Positions 1 through 8,969 of a DNA stretch of 64,000 nt are shown here, in pieces. How positions within the stretch are numbered: the first letter of the stretch is position 1; each line of letters begins with the position of its first letter. Where the stretch lies: contig BCJU01000003.1 of NCBI GenBank assembly GCA_001600355.1, positions 1,368,519 to 1,432,518 of the forward strand, written 5' to 3'. The notes beneath the pieces are model-generated. The model saw only the letters and a program-made list of their open reading frames with translations. It was not told the DNA's origin and searched no databases. A program made the translations under genes and the position numbers. Origin of the DNA: Meira nashicola (taxonomy: Eukaryota > Basidiomycota > Exobasidiomycetes > Exobasidiales > Brachybasidiaceae).

Positions 1-588
1 TTTAATAATAACTCAAACCTTACATCTACTCCTCGTCAACTTTATGGGCCAAGTTTGGAATTGGATCTGATGTCGATCACAGGTATGGACACATCATGGT
101 TGCAAAATTACCTTCAAACAGAAGATGGAATACCGGTTACGCAACCGTATACATATAACCCTTATACCTCCTTTGATCAACATCAAAACCAAGTCTCGCC
201 TTTAATGCAGCAACAACAACAAAATACACCAGTCTCATCATATGCTATGGTTGAATCTTCCACTTCACACGAACTGCCATCTGTTCTTTCGATGCCTTCT
301 CAACAAAGTTTCATGCAACCACATCCTCAACAACATGTATCATCGACAAATAATAACATTCCATCTTTCCATCCGCAAAATACTGTACAACCAACAAATC
401 CTTCATTCGGGTATGTGCAAGAACAAAGACGTGGAAACACGCAACATCCAATTCAACATGGTCATCCGATCGGATTGGAAGCTCAATGGGAACAAATGAT
501 GGCGAACGCTGGTGATGCACAAATTTGGGCAGAGACACAATGGCAAGGTTTCTCATTTGTAGAGCAAAACCAACCTTCTAACTTTTAA
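1..588 (+). CDS. C-terminal part of a Q/N-rich protein, probably a transcriptional regulator (5' end outside window)
   Basis: The frame is open from base 1 to the TAA at 586-588, so only the last 195 codons are here. The sequence is low in complexity, rich in Gln, Asn, Pro and Ser, with a run of six Q near codon 70. It ends in an aromatic/acidic segment around the motif EAQWEQMM and then QWQGFSF. No folded domain is visible. Q/N-rich tails with short Trp/Phe-containing acidic patches are typical of activation regions of fungal zinc-cluster or similar factors; that assignment is inference because the DNA-binding part lies upstream. It could be any intrinsically disordered protein. It converges on CSN7 with 244 bp between stop codons. 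Confidence 0.6.
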   Translation, partial: FNNNSNLTSTPRQLYGPSLELDLMSITGMDTSWLQNYLQTEDGIPVTQPYTYNPYTSFDQHQNQVSPLMQQQQQNTPVSSYAMVESSTSHELPSVLSMPSQQSFMQPHPQQHVSSTNNNIPSFHPQNTVQPTNPSFGYVQEQRRGNTQHPIQHGHPIGLEAQWEQMMANAGDAQIWAETQWQGFSFVEQNQPSNF

Positions 589-832
589 TCCTTGTGATTG
601 AGATTCCCTTCCCATCATTTCAACCCTCCTTGTATTCTTAATGTAGCTGTATCAATATGCAACGTTTACAATGTTATCATGAAGCAAAACTGCTAGTCAA
701 ACATTTCTGTGTCTAGATTGGTATACTACATCGAGCTGTCTGCTAAGCTCTACTTCGCTTGGATCGTGTGGGTCCAGCTGATGACAATCTGATAAAAAAG
801 AAAGGTCAGCTTATACTCTAGAACCAGGTGTT

Positions 833-1729
833 TCACATCAATTTAACCCACTTTTTCTTCCGTAACGTTACCGGATCGTCTTCCATTTCTACATCAGCAT
901 TAAATCGATCGCTGCCCATTCTATCGTATAATCTTGAAGTTTGATTTGCAGAACCGTGCAAAGTGTTATTGTTGGAATTATTCGCAAGGTATAAAAGAGT
1001 ACTTTCAATCTTTGATTCACTTTCTGATCGATCTTTAGCTTTATCTTGATCATGTTGACGTGCTTCGGTAATACGTTCAGAGAGTGAATGTAAGATGTTT
1101 AAAGTTTGTTCTTGCCAATCATGTAAAGCACTAGAAAGATTTGAAACTTCTTCTACTTGAACATCTCTTCCCATAACATTTTCCACTTCTACACGTTGAC
1201 GTGATTGATCTAAACGAGCAGAAATGATTCCTGCATAGATTGCATCAATTATCAAATCTTCCAATTTACGCATCGTTGAAGAATGAATTTGTTGCAATTG
1301 AACAGTCAGATCAGATGATGAAGGAATGCTTTTGCTCTGTTCTGTTGGACTTGATAAGCCAAATTGTTCAAGAAGCAAGCTGTACGATAAATTTCTATTT
1401 TTGGATCCAAGTGAAATTAACGTCAAATGTCGAAGCTTTTCCTCTTGTGCTTCATTGAGGCTTGGATATGTGCCCGGTGCTGCATTAAGATATTGAATGA
1501 ATGTTCCGTATGCAAATAATTGCAAAAGTCTGAAACTTTTTACATACTCTTCTTGATTGGCTAATGCTTGAATGCCATCAAAATCCAACAATTCTGAGAA
1601 AACATAACAGCCAGGTGCAGAGGTGGCTTCTGTGATCAATTTTGCTGCTGCTGCACTTTTTGCTGATTTTGCTAGGAGAATATATGGTTCCAATCTAGCC
1701 AAGGATTGTGTACTTGCTCCTATAGACAT
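833..1729 (-). CDS. CSN7: COP9 signalosome subunit 7 (PCI domain)
   Basis: This is a subunit of the COP9 signalosome, the nuclear/cytosolic complex that removes Nedd8 from cullins. Residues 1-170 match the CSN7 family: an N-terminal LLAKSAKSAAAAKLI helix, the stretch PGCYVFSELLDF, LRHLTLISL, and then RKLEDLIIDAIYAGIISARLD. The last is the winged-helix end of a PCI domain. A coiled-coil/charged tail follows. The frame stays open 15 nt further upstream, but that codon is TTG; the first ATG, at 1727-1729, starts with the family's usual N-terminus and gives 298 residues. CSN7 is absent from budding yeast but common in filamentous and dimorphic fungi. It is divergent from the tRNase Z gene. Confidence 0.9.
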   Translation of the reverse strand: MSIGASTQSLARLEPYILLAKSAKSAAAAKLITEATSAPGCYVFSELLDFDGIQALANQEEYVKSFRLLQLFAYGTFIQYLNAAPGTYPSLNEAQEEKLRHLTLISLGSKNRNLSYSLLLEQFGLSSPTEQSKSIPSSSDLTVQLQQIHSSTMRKLEDLIIDAIYAGIISARLDQSRQRVEVENVMGRDVQVEEVSNLSSALHDWQEQTLNILHSLSERITEARQHDQDKAKDRSESESKIESTLLYLANNSNNNTLHGSANQTSRLYDRMGSDRFNADVEMEDDPVTLRKKKWVKLM

Positions 1730-1744
1730 CGTATTTTGTTCCAA

Positions 1745-1756
1745 GGGGGGGGGGGG
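1745..1756. repeat. G12 homopolymer 5' of CSN7
   Basis: Twelve consecutive G on the plus strand (C12 on the CSN7 sense strand) lie 15 nt upstream of the CSN7 start codon, inside its probable 5' leader or promoter. It is the longest G/C homopolymer I noticed in the window. Such a tract is prone to length variation. Confidence 0.9.
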
Positions 1757-1989
1757 TGGTGGTCATTTGGATGTCGAACGAGGCGAATAAGTCGTAATGC
1801 AATCAAGTTCAAATTTCAAAATGGCTCGAGCGTACGGCGCCGGGCGCGTAGCGTTAGATTTAAAGTGCATTTAATCTCCTTTAAGTCCGCTGAAGATAGG
1901 AAAAAGAATGTATGAATGAATTATTCCTGTAATGCTTTTCTTTCTTCATCGTCATGAACGACATTAATGAGTGAGAAAATTTCCTCAAA

Positions 1990-3615
1990 ATGGTAAGAGA
2001 TATTTCTCTCCGTTTCTTGGGAACGTCTTCTCAAACAAATATTTCACGAAATTATTCCAGTCTCTTGGTCAAACTCGATCATCAGACTGCCATGATCGAT
2101 TGCGGTGAATCAACACAACGTCAATTACAGAATAGACATATTGGAGGAGATGAAAGGTTAAGCAATATTAGGCATATTCTAATCACGCACTTGCATGCAG
2201 ATCATGTTTTAGGATTAGTACCTCTACTATGTACTCTGATGGGACCGAGTAATGCTATTGATCCTTCTGAAGGAAAACGACCTAGGGTGGAAATCTTTGG
2301 TCCTTCAGGAATACGAGCATTGATTCGTACAACACTTACGCTATGCTATGCTAATCTAAATGGATATTATTGCGTTCATGAACTCTTATGGCCAAATCAG
2401 TCAGCATACTCCAATGCACCTATCATTGCAGAAGATCAACAAGTAATTGCTGCTTCAATACCTGAATCAACAGAACCTTTGCTAGGAGCGATGAATGGAC
2501 CACAAAGAATAATTCCCCATTTACCGCCGCTGGATAGTGAATTACCAGGGATAGATTTTCGATTAGACGAACAAACTGCTTCATGGCCTTCCATCACTTC
2601 CATATTGGGTGTCATAGTAAGTGCAGCACCAATTCTACACAGATGTCCGGCCGTAGGATACGTATTCGAAGAACCTGATTCAGCATCGACAAGTGTAAGC
2701 AAGGAAATGCTTGATGCCCTTCAATCCAATGCAGCAGCATTAGAAGCACAACAAAATATCAAAAATCCTAAAATGTTATTAGGCAAGCTCACTCGTGATC
2801 GAAAAAGTGTCACTCTTCCTGACGGTACTATCTTACACCCACCAGAGTTGGATATTGCAGGACGTAAAGTGGTCGTACTTGGTGATACGTATGATGCAAC
2901 GGCAGGCTTAGACGCTGCTGAGGAATACGAAGCAAGAGGAATGGCAAGTCTTGCGGAGAATGCCGATGTTCTTGTTCACGAATGTACTAATGCAGCCTTG
3001 CCTGGTTCATTGGTACCTGGAAAAAGAGAAGAGGATGAAAGACATGATGAAGTTCGAGCGAAAGCATTAATGCGTGGTCATTCAACACCTCAAGTTGCTG
3101 GACAATTTGCAGCTCGATGTGGTGCAAAACAATTACTCTTGAATCATTTTTCGATAAAATATCCTGCACCTCATCCTTTATTTGCTGCCAATTATTCACA
3201 AGATGATCCTACACCGAGAGGCGATCAAGAAAGAAGGTTCTTAGCCTTGCAAGAGATTGAAAGACAAGCAACAGAAGTATGGCATACTAGTATTCAGGCT
3301 GATGCAATTCATAAGGAAGCAGCTCTACAACGCAAAGCTATTGCTGCCTTTGATGGATTCTATTATAGAGTGCCGCTTCAGAACGAGAACGATCACAGTA
3401 ATGGGTCAATAAATAATACACATGATACCAGCCAACAAGATTTTGATAATTCTATAGGAAGTCAATCAATGGATTCGTACATTTCCACTCCTCCAAGAAG
3501 AGGAAGAGGATCTGGCAGAAGACCTTATGGTCAACAGCAGTTCCGCGGAAGAGGAGGAAGACAGACTAACGGTAACTCCCGTGGACAATTTTCATCATCA
3601 TCACCTAGAGGATAA
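1990..3615 (+). CDS. tRNase Z (short/ELAC1-like form) with C-terminal RGG-rich tail
   Basis: This is a metallo-beta-lactamase-fold endonuclease that removes the 3' trailer of pre-tRNAs. The signature motif HLHADH sits at residues 67-72, preceded by the family's FLGTSSQT start and the IDCGESTQ element. Further zinc-ligand regions are VVLGDTYDA (about residue 296), LVHECT, GHSTPQVAG and LLNHFSIKY. The catalytic unit is a single lactamase domain starting near residue 5, as in bacterial RNase Z and human ELAC1. The protein is 541 aa, longer than the usual 300-400. There is an insertion between residues about 130 and 200, and the last 50 residues are rich in RGRG/RGG, an RNA-binding type of tail. 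The start is the ATG at 1990. No intron was seen. Confidence 0.9.
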   Translation: MVRDISLRFLGTSSQTNISRNYSSLLVKLDHQTAMIDCGESTQRQLQNRHIGGDERLSNIRHILITHLHADHVLGLVPLLCTLMGPSNAIDPSEGKRPRVEIFGPSGIRALIRTTLTLCYANLNGYYCVHELLWPNQSAYSNAPIIAEDQQVIAASIPESTEPLLGAMNGPQRIIPHLPPLDSELPGIDFRLDEQTASWPSITSILGVIVSAAPILHRCPAVGYVFEEPDSASTSVSKEMLDALQSNAAALEAQQNIKNPKMLLGKLTRDRKSVTLPDGTILHPPELDIAGRKVVVLGDTYDATAGLDAAEEYEARGMASLAENADVLVHECTNAALPGSLVPGKREEDERHDEVRAKALMRGHSTPQVAGQFAARCGAKQLLLNHFSIKYPAPHPLFAANYSQDDPTPRGDQERRFLALQEIERQATEVWHTSIQADAIHKEAALQRKAIAAFDGFYYRVPLQNENDHSNGSINNTHDTSQQDFDNSIGSQSMDSYISTPPRRGRGSGRRPYGQQQFRGRGGRQTNGNSRGQFSSSSPRG

Positions 3616-4111
3616 AAAAGAATGTATACTAGCGCAATGTTGAATTGAATTAAAAAAGGCTTTCTCTCTTCGGTGATCTGCTGATCGATCATACTAAAGT
3701 TGAGGCTAAACTTTTATTTGTTTCTATCTGTGAGTGTGACGTGTGGGGTAAACTGACGGGCGGGCTTTCCCCATATGTCTTTCTTCTAGTCTTTACGCTA
3801 AAAAAGGGGTTTATCGTTGCATAACCTTTGCGCTAATAAATGTCATTAATGTCGGTTATCAAATGCAAAAACACTTTTCGATTTGATAGAGTGTGCTCTC
3901 ACTGATATGAATAAATTATAGATATTAACTCTAGGATCGGCAATCTAGATTTCAGTCTACAAAGTTCACCGGAACTAATGTCGGCATTCTATATTTTATG
4001 TCAACTCGTATAAATTTATTCTTACCATGAAAAGGTATATAAAGAATTGATTTTCCCTTTCCAAGAACATTTGAATGAATAATTCCCAACTCACTTATCA
4101 CATTTATCAAA
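3616..4111. other. intergenic region, promoter of the small secreted protein
   Basis: This holds the 3' end of the tRNase Z transcript and the promoter of the gene at 4112. It is AT-rich toward its right end. Apart from the TATA box at 4036 I see no gene or repeat. Confidence 0.6.
4036..4043 (+). promoter_or_regulatory. TATA box of the small secreted protein gene
   Basis: TATATAAA lies 69 bp before the ATG at 4112, with short A/T-rich leader sequence in between. Most genes here lack such a clear TATA box. This suggests regulated, possibly high-level, expression of the secreted protein. Confidence 0.6.
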
Positions 4112-4991
4112 ATGAAGACTTTTACCTCATTGATCACCCTTGGAGCAATCTCTTCAGCTTTTCTTGGCAAGACAGCCAAAGCTGATTCTCCAAGTTTTCA
4201 TCTTGCAAGAATGTATACAAGTAACGTTCAATCTTTTACCGGTAATATTATCGTACCGCCAAGAGTACCTTCAGGTGGTGTACCTTACCTTTGGCCAGGC
4301 TTAGAACCGGCAAATTCTCAAGGTGTATTACAACCAGTTTTAGGTGAGTGATCGAATATAGAAGTATATACACATATATATGCTCAAATTTACTGATATA
4401 CCTTTATCATCCTTTACCAACATTCAGATGGAAGGTAAGATAAATTCATGTTAATGATTATTTAATCTCGGACTAAACATTCTTTTCACTTTTTTCTGAT
4501 TTGCAGGAACCAACATTACTACTTTGGTGGAGCATATGTCAGTAAAATTGTTTGAAGCGGGAAATAAAACATGAATCTGATAAGATGTACTTTTATTTTT
4601 AAAACAGGTCGGTAATCCATCAGAGCCTTATGGTGGTGGAGTTGATGCAAGTGTTAATCAAAAGTTAGGATTTTATATGAATAACGTCGGTAGTAACAAT
4701 TGGGCAATCGGAGTTAGCAATGGAGATTCAAAAGCTGATTATACATACAATATCGGTTTAGAAATGACTCAAATCATTTTTGCCGTTGAACTTTATCCAA
4801 ATACAAATTGGGATTTCGGTGATTTAGTTTTCGAAGATGTAACGATCACTGCTTCAGGTACAGATTCAAGTTGGTGCAAATCTAATATGAATTATTCAGA
4901 CGTTAAACTTTCCGTTGAAGGTCTTACAAATAGCGTCAATGATAATTTGGTTACTTGCAAAATTGATAAATTGACTTTATCACCTCCTTAA
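4112..4991 (+). CDS. small secreted protein, four exons including a 7-nt micro-exon
   Basis: Exons are 4112-4343, 4428-4434, 4507-4537 and 4608-4991 (654 nt, 217 aa). Introns use GTGAGT, GTAAGA and GTCAGT donors and CAG acceptors. Exon 2 is only 7 nt. It is required by the frame: exon 1 ends one base into a codon and exons 2-3 then read DGRNQHYYFGGAY. Without splicing the frame stops at once. The protein starts with a clear signal peptide (about residues 1-24, ending in KAD). A beta-rich, Gly/Asn/Tyr-rich body follows with two Cys near the C-terminus (SSWCKSN and LVTCKID). There is no membrane segment after the signal peptide. I do not recognise a family. The look is of a small extracellular jelly-roll-like fungal protein; that is only an impression. 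Confidence 0.8.
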
Positions 4992-5300
4992 ATATTTACT
5001 CTTCACAGAAGTTTGTACCTTTTTTTTCCCTTTATTGAAAATGATGATTATTATTTTGTGCAATGCACTGCACTGCACAACACCCTTTTTAGGCACGCCA
5101 GCGTCATGTGGAGAAATTATTGAGAAAGTCGGACAAATTTACGCCAAAGCGCGGCAAAATTTGAACGAATGCACGCGTGCGGCGAAAGTATGCATGAATA
5201 TGTGTGCACAAGCCCATGAGCAGTGTTTCTGATCACATAGTCTTTGCTACAGAACTTCCTTCATTGAGTTCCATATACACGATTTAACTCTCTTGGTAAA

Positions 5301-7316
5301 ATGATGAGCTTTAACATTGGCTCATTGTTGGTGAACGTTGTAGTAATATGGTTGTTTGTCATCCATACAGTATTCACTCTACAAGTTCCGTTTAATGCAC
5401 AAGAAGAGAATGAGAATGCATTTTATAATAATGATGTTCAACAGGATTCATTCAGCACAAAAGTTCGACCTCCTTCTTCTGATACGCTACAAAGAGTTTA
5501 TCTTTCACATAGTGGACTTTATATTGGCTCACCTCTTTCAAGAGGAGCTCAATCTCATATTTCACTCTTTGTCGATGTTCCATTATACAGTTTAGAAAGT
5601 ATAAGGATATCTGTTTCACAAGTTCAAACTAGAAATTGGGAAGAAGTACATCTCAAATGTGGATCTCTTGAAGGAGGAACAGTAGAAGAATGTGAAAAAC
5701 AAGACAAGGAAAAAGCAGAGGAATTGGCTACTGACAGTAGCAAGAGTACTGATTGCAAGGCATCCTCGATCATTCATGAACAGTCGCGCATCTTGATCGA
5801 TGCAAAGTCATGTCCACCTTTAGCTTCAATTCTTTCCAGAGAAGAGAATGTATCTGAACAATTCAAGGAAAACGTATTGGAAAGTCTTGTCATTACATTT
5901 GACGTTCAACGATTAGTACCTCTTAAAAGGGAAAGACATCATTATTGGTTGGGTAGCCTAAAACGTGTAGAGGGTCCAGGACCAGATGGTGGCGCACTTT
6001 GGCCTTTTGCTGGAACAGCACATAGCGGAAATGATTCCACTCATATGCAATATACAGGTCTCGTACCAAATCGTATAAGTGGTTTAATGCAAGACCCATA
6101 CTTTCCTCGAACTGCAAAACCTGATTCATTCGATCCTCTCAACGGTGTAGATTTGACCTTTGCATCTTGGTCTTATGGAATTTCGATTCGTGTTCCGCAC
6201 AATGAAGAATTACAAGAGGACAAACCCGACTTTGAGCCTATTCATTCGCCCGTCTCAGGACAGGTCATATGGAAAGGAGAATATACTATTCAACGTGCGC
6301 CGGGTAATCATAGAAATAACGAAGTAGGTTTAGGATTAATGGTTCGTGATGAGTGGGGAACAGTATATCAATTGCTAGGTCTGTATGAAGAAGCGATGAA
6401 GGTAGAATTGGGAGAAAGTGTTACAGCCGGACAAGTGGTCGGCGGTGCATCAAGAACGCCAATCTCACTCGAACCTCCTTGTCGTCACAAACCCGCCGAT
6501 CCACCAAAGATGGATGATGATAGTCGAAGATACCCTTTCCGTTGGCGTAATTTACACGTAATGGTAGCCAGACCAGACCCTTCTTGGACGGAGTGGAAGG
6601 CACCTTTTGAGCGTGGATGGCAATACTTTAACCCGCTCGATGCTTTCACTTTAGCTGGTCGAAGAAGTGGTATTACTCCTGACCCAAATCCATCACAAAT
6701 GTTCTTTGCCGATCCTAGTGAAGATGGTGCTTTGACGCCACCGAACATTGTTGCTACAAGTAAAGATTTGATTCAACCGCCAACTTTGTCAAGTGAAGCA
6801 GAAGTGATTGTCGCTTTTGACAGTTTCATAGATACTCCAGGAGATGAAGGAGATCAATTGGACTTAATTTCTCTACATGCATTGGATTGGGCAATTGTTC
6901 CAGTAAGCAGCTCTTCTGTCGGAGGTTCTGATGCAAATCCTCATGATATGTTCAATTGCGACAATGTTCCTTCTGATACAATTTGGAGAAATTCTTTTGA
7001 TCATACAAAATTACCAAACGCATGGACAGTCTCTTTGCCAAAAACTGCTTTGTTGGCTCATTACGTTCCTGCATTCACTGTTGGCAAGGTACCTTGGTTC
7101 AAGACAAAATATGCATCTCAATTTGATGAGAAAGGTCGTAAATTATTCTATGCTCCAACACGTATTTTAGTCGGACAAACGGATGGCAGAGGTGCTTGGG
7201 ATACTCGAAAGGAACCTGATGGAAATGGATTATATCAAGTTTGGGTTCGCGGAAGAGATTGGTTTGGAAATTCAGGGTGCATTGGTGCCAATATTCGCAT
7301 CAGAAATGGAGGATAG
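5301..7316 (+). CDS. secreted or luminal protein with a degenerate LytM/M23-like (duplicated hybrid motif) domain
   Basis: The protein has 671 aa. Residues about 8-26 form a hydrophobic signal peptide or anchor (VNVVVIWLFVIHTVFTL). Residues about 312-446 follow the order of a LytM/M23 domain: PIHSPVSGQVIWKG, a central VGLGLMVRDEWGTVYQLLGL strand pair, VELGESVTAGQVVGGA, WRNLHVMVARP, and the closing NPLDAF. In active M23 peptidases the zinc and catalytic residues sit in the GxDF, YAHL and HLHFE motifs. Here the equivalents read GVDLTF, YQLLGL and NLHVMVARP, so most ligands are missing and peptidase activity is unlikely. The C-terminal third (about 480-671) contains VIVAFDSFIDTPGDEGD and a closing region with single Cys residues. 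The start is the first ATG at 5301. The domain match is my recognition of the pattern, not a search result. Confidence 0.65.
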   Translation: MMSFNIGSLLVNVVVIWLFVIHTVFTLQVPFNAQEENENAFYNNDVQQDSFSTKVRPPSSDTLQRVYLSHSGLYIGSPLSRGAQSHISLFVDVPLYSLESIRISVSQVQTRNWEEVHLKCGSLEGGTVEECEKQDKEKAEELATDSSKSTDCKASSIIHEQSRILIDAKSCPPLASILSREENVSEQFKENVLESLVITFDVQRLVPLKRERHHYWLGSLKRVEGPGPDGGALWPFAGTAHSGNDSTHMQYTGLVPNRISGLMQDPYFPRTAKPDSFDPLNGVDLTFASWSYGISIRVPHNEELQEDKPDFEPIHSPVSGQVIWKGEYTIQRAPGNHRNNEVGLGLMVRDEWGTVYQLLGLYEEAMKVELGESVTAGQVVGGASRTPISLEPPCRHKPADPPKMDDDSRRYPFRWRNLHVMVARPDPSWTEWKAPFERGWQYFNPLDAFTLAGRRSGITPDPNPSQMFFADPSEDGALTPPNIVATSKDLIQPPTLSSEAEVIVAFDSFIDTPGDEGDQLDLISLHALDWAIVPVSSSSVGGSDANPHDMFNCDNVPSDTIWRNSFDHTKLPNAWTVSLPKTALLAHYVPAFTVGKVPWFKTKYASQFDEKGRKLFYAPTRILVGQTDGRGAWDTRKEPDGNGLYQVWVRGRDWFGNSGCIGANIRIRNGG

Positions 7317-7444
7317 GTTGATCTTACTGGATTGTACACATGCTTGCTTTTTAGACTAATTCACGACTTTAATGACATTGTTTTCGGTATATGTTACAAT
7401 CATTAGTGTTGGTACAAAGTAGAATACACTCTAAGCGAAAAGCC

Positions 7445-8434
7445 TTAAGGCTGAATAGATTTTTTTTCATGTTTCTGCTTTTCAATTTGTTGTTTAAAGG
7501 CAGATCGCATACTTTTGATAAACGTAAATAAGGCTCTTGATTTGTTCAAATCGGCTAACATTCTTTGTAAATCTTCACTTGGTAAGGCAGGTTTAGCACT
7601 GACGATTTTATATTGTGATCGACTTGCATCGATGACAAAATTTGCTTCATAAGACCAATCATCAGGATCGATGAGGTTAAAAGTGAATTTGATAATCGAA
7701 CGATTTGAAGATTTGGAAGCGTCTGTGAATGTTGAATTGGAAGGATCTGGTTGATGGCCAGCGCTCACTCTACATCCTAGCTTCTCATTGAATCGCATCA
7801 ATTCCGGTCGATTTCTTCGTACTTGTTGATTTAATCTTTGTTTTCTTTGTTCGAATGCACGCTTCTTCTTTTCCAAGCTGGCTTGCAATGTATCTCGCTC
7901 TGCTTCTGCTTCTGTCAATCTTTGTCCTAGTGATGTACGTGAAGCTTGCAATAAAGCCAATTGAGATTGAGCTGAACTTTCCGCTTGTCTTTCGGCTGCT
8001 ACTGTTTGATAAAGGTTCTTTTGTTCATCTTTTTGTTTTTCTATACCTTCTTTAATCGCGTTTACGTGACTTTGTTGATCTCGCATAGTACTTTGATGTT
8101 GATCACGTTTACTCTCCATCTCGCTCGTTACTTGATCAAGGTGAGCGTTCATCAATTCTTTAAATATTTCTATTCGATCGTTTAGCTGTGAATAATCTAA
8201 GATTGCTCTCTTTCCTCTACCCATCTCTTCATTTATACCTGAAAGTAAGACATGCGGTTTAAATGTGAAACCGGTAGAATTTTGACCAGAAGAGGAGTGA
8301 CCGAATTGAGATGCAGATAAGCTTACAGAAGAGGAATGTTTTCCGCCAATCATTGATTTCCGATTAGAATTACCGACTGATTTTCTAGATGTACCAGATT
8401 GCGGAGAAGTAGATGAAGATGCTATCGCTGACAT
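7445..8434 (-). CDS. SPC25: kinetochore protein Spc25 (Ndc80 complex)
   Basis: Spc25 pairs with Spc24 to anchor the Ndc80 complex to the inner kinetochore. The first 85 residues are Ser-rich and disordered. Residues about 90-215 form a coiled coil rich in Gln, Glu and Lys. The globular C-terminal domain follows, with the family stretch NRPELMRFNEKLG, then IKFTFNLIDPDDWSYEANFVID, YKIVSAKPALP and LNKSRALFTFIKSMR. The ATG at 8432-8434 gives 329 aa, at the long end for the family because of the N-terminal tail. The frame is open further upstream into a GC-rich promoter, but that part is not protein-like. It converges on the M23-like gene with 128 bp between them. Confidence 0.85.
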   Translation of the reverse strand: MSAIASSSTSPQSGTSRKSVGNSNRKSMIGGKHSSSVSLSASQFGHSSSGQNSTGFTFKPHVLLSGINEEMGRGKRAILDYSQLNDRIEIFKELMNAHLDQVTSEMESKRDQHQSTMRDQQSHVNAIKEGIEKQKDEQKNLYQTVAAERQAESSAQSQLALLQASRTSLGQRLTEAEAERDTLQASLEKKKRAFEQRKQRLNQQVRRNRPELMRFNEKLGCRVSAGHQPDPSNSTFTDASKSSNRSIIKFTFNLIDPDDWSYEANFVIDASRSQYKIVSAKPALPSEDLQRMLADLNKSRALFTFIKSMRSAFKQQIEKQKHEKKSIQP

Positions 8435-8969
8435 GATGATAATGCCTTTCTTTCGGTGATGGTGGTTGCAAATTTGAGTCTTTTCTGCAATGAAACGCGT
8501 TCGCGCTATTTCCAAAAGAACAACACTTGCCTGCATATGTGGGTGGCTTATTGAAAAAATCGGCGCGTCGAAAAAAGTCAAGTCTCCCTGCACGTGGCTT
8601 GACACGCATCGTTCAAAAGTGTTGCTCTCTTTTTGTGTCAGAGAGGAAAGCGGCGCCGAGACGTACGTATGTAACAGCACGCGCAATGTGCCATATCATT
8701 TCTTTTCCATGTAAGCTGGCTGTGCCTGGAGAGTTTGTAAAGACGCGCAAAGTGCACAAAGTGTTACTTTCAAGTTGAGTGAGGATCGACATACCAATAG
8801 GCAAAGGTCGAGCGAAAAAGGTAAGCGTTTATTTTTGTGACGAGATGAACATGCATACATACACACATATGTGTATATGTAGAAGATACCGTATGAATAG
8901 AGAACAAAAGCGAGCATTCAACTCTCTTTATTGCCATCATACTATTCCTACCCAAGTAGAGATACGATC
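8435..8969. other. divergent promoter between SPC25 and the NDR kinase, with GC-rich island
   Basis: Roughly 8560-8760 is noticeably richer in G+C than its surroundings, with repeated GTGCA, CACGTG-like and GGCGC words. The part near 8850 carries CATA/CATATG repeats. No gene was seen; short open frames here are not protein-like. Confidence 0.55.

Noticed and set aside
5041..5232. Small Cys-containing ORF (63 codons, six Cys) between the two secreted-protein genes
   Set aside because: The ATG is preceded by poly-T only. The hydrophobic start is too short and broken by Cys, and the DNA is the GC-rich GTGCA-type sequence seen in other promoters here. It also occupies the only promoter space of the gene at 5301.
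8435..8686. N-terminal extension of Spc25 in the open frame upstream
   Set aside because: It crosses GC-rich promoter sequence and lacks Spc25 similarity; the ATG at 8432-8434 gives a normal protein.
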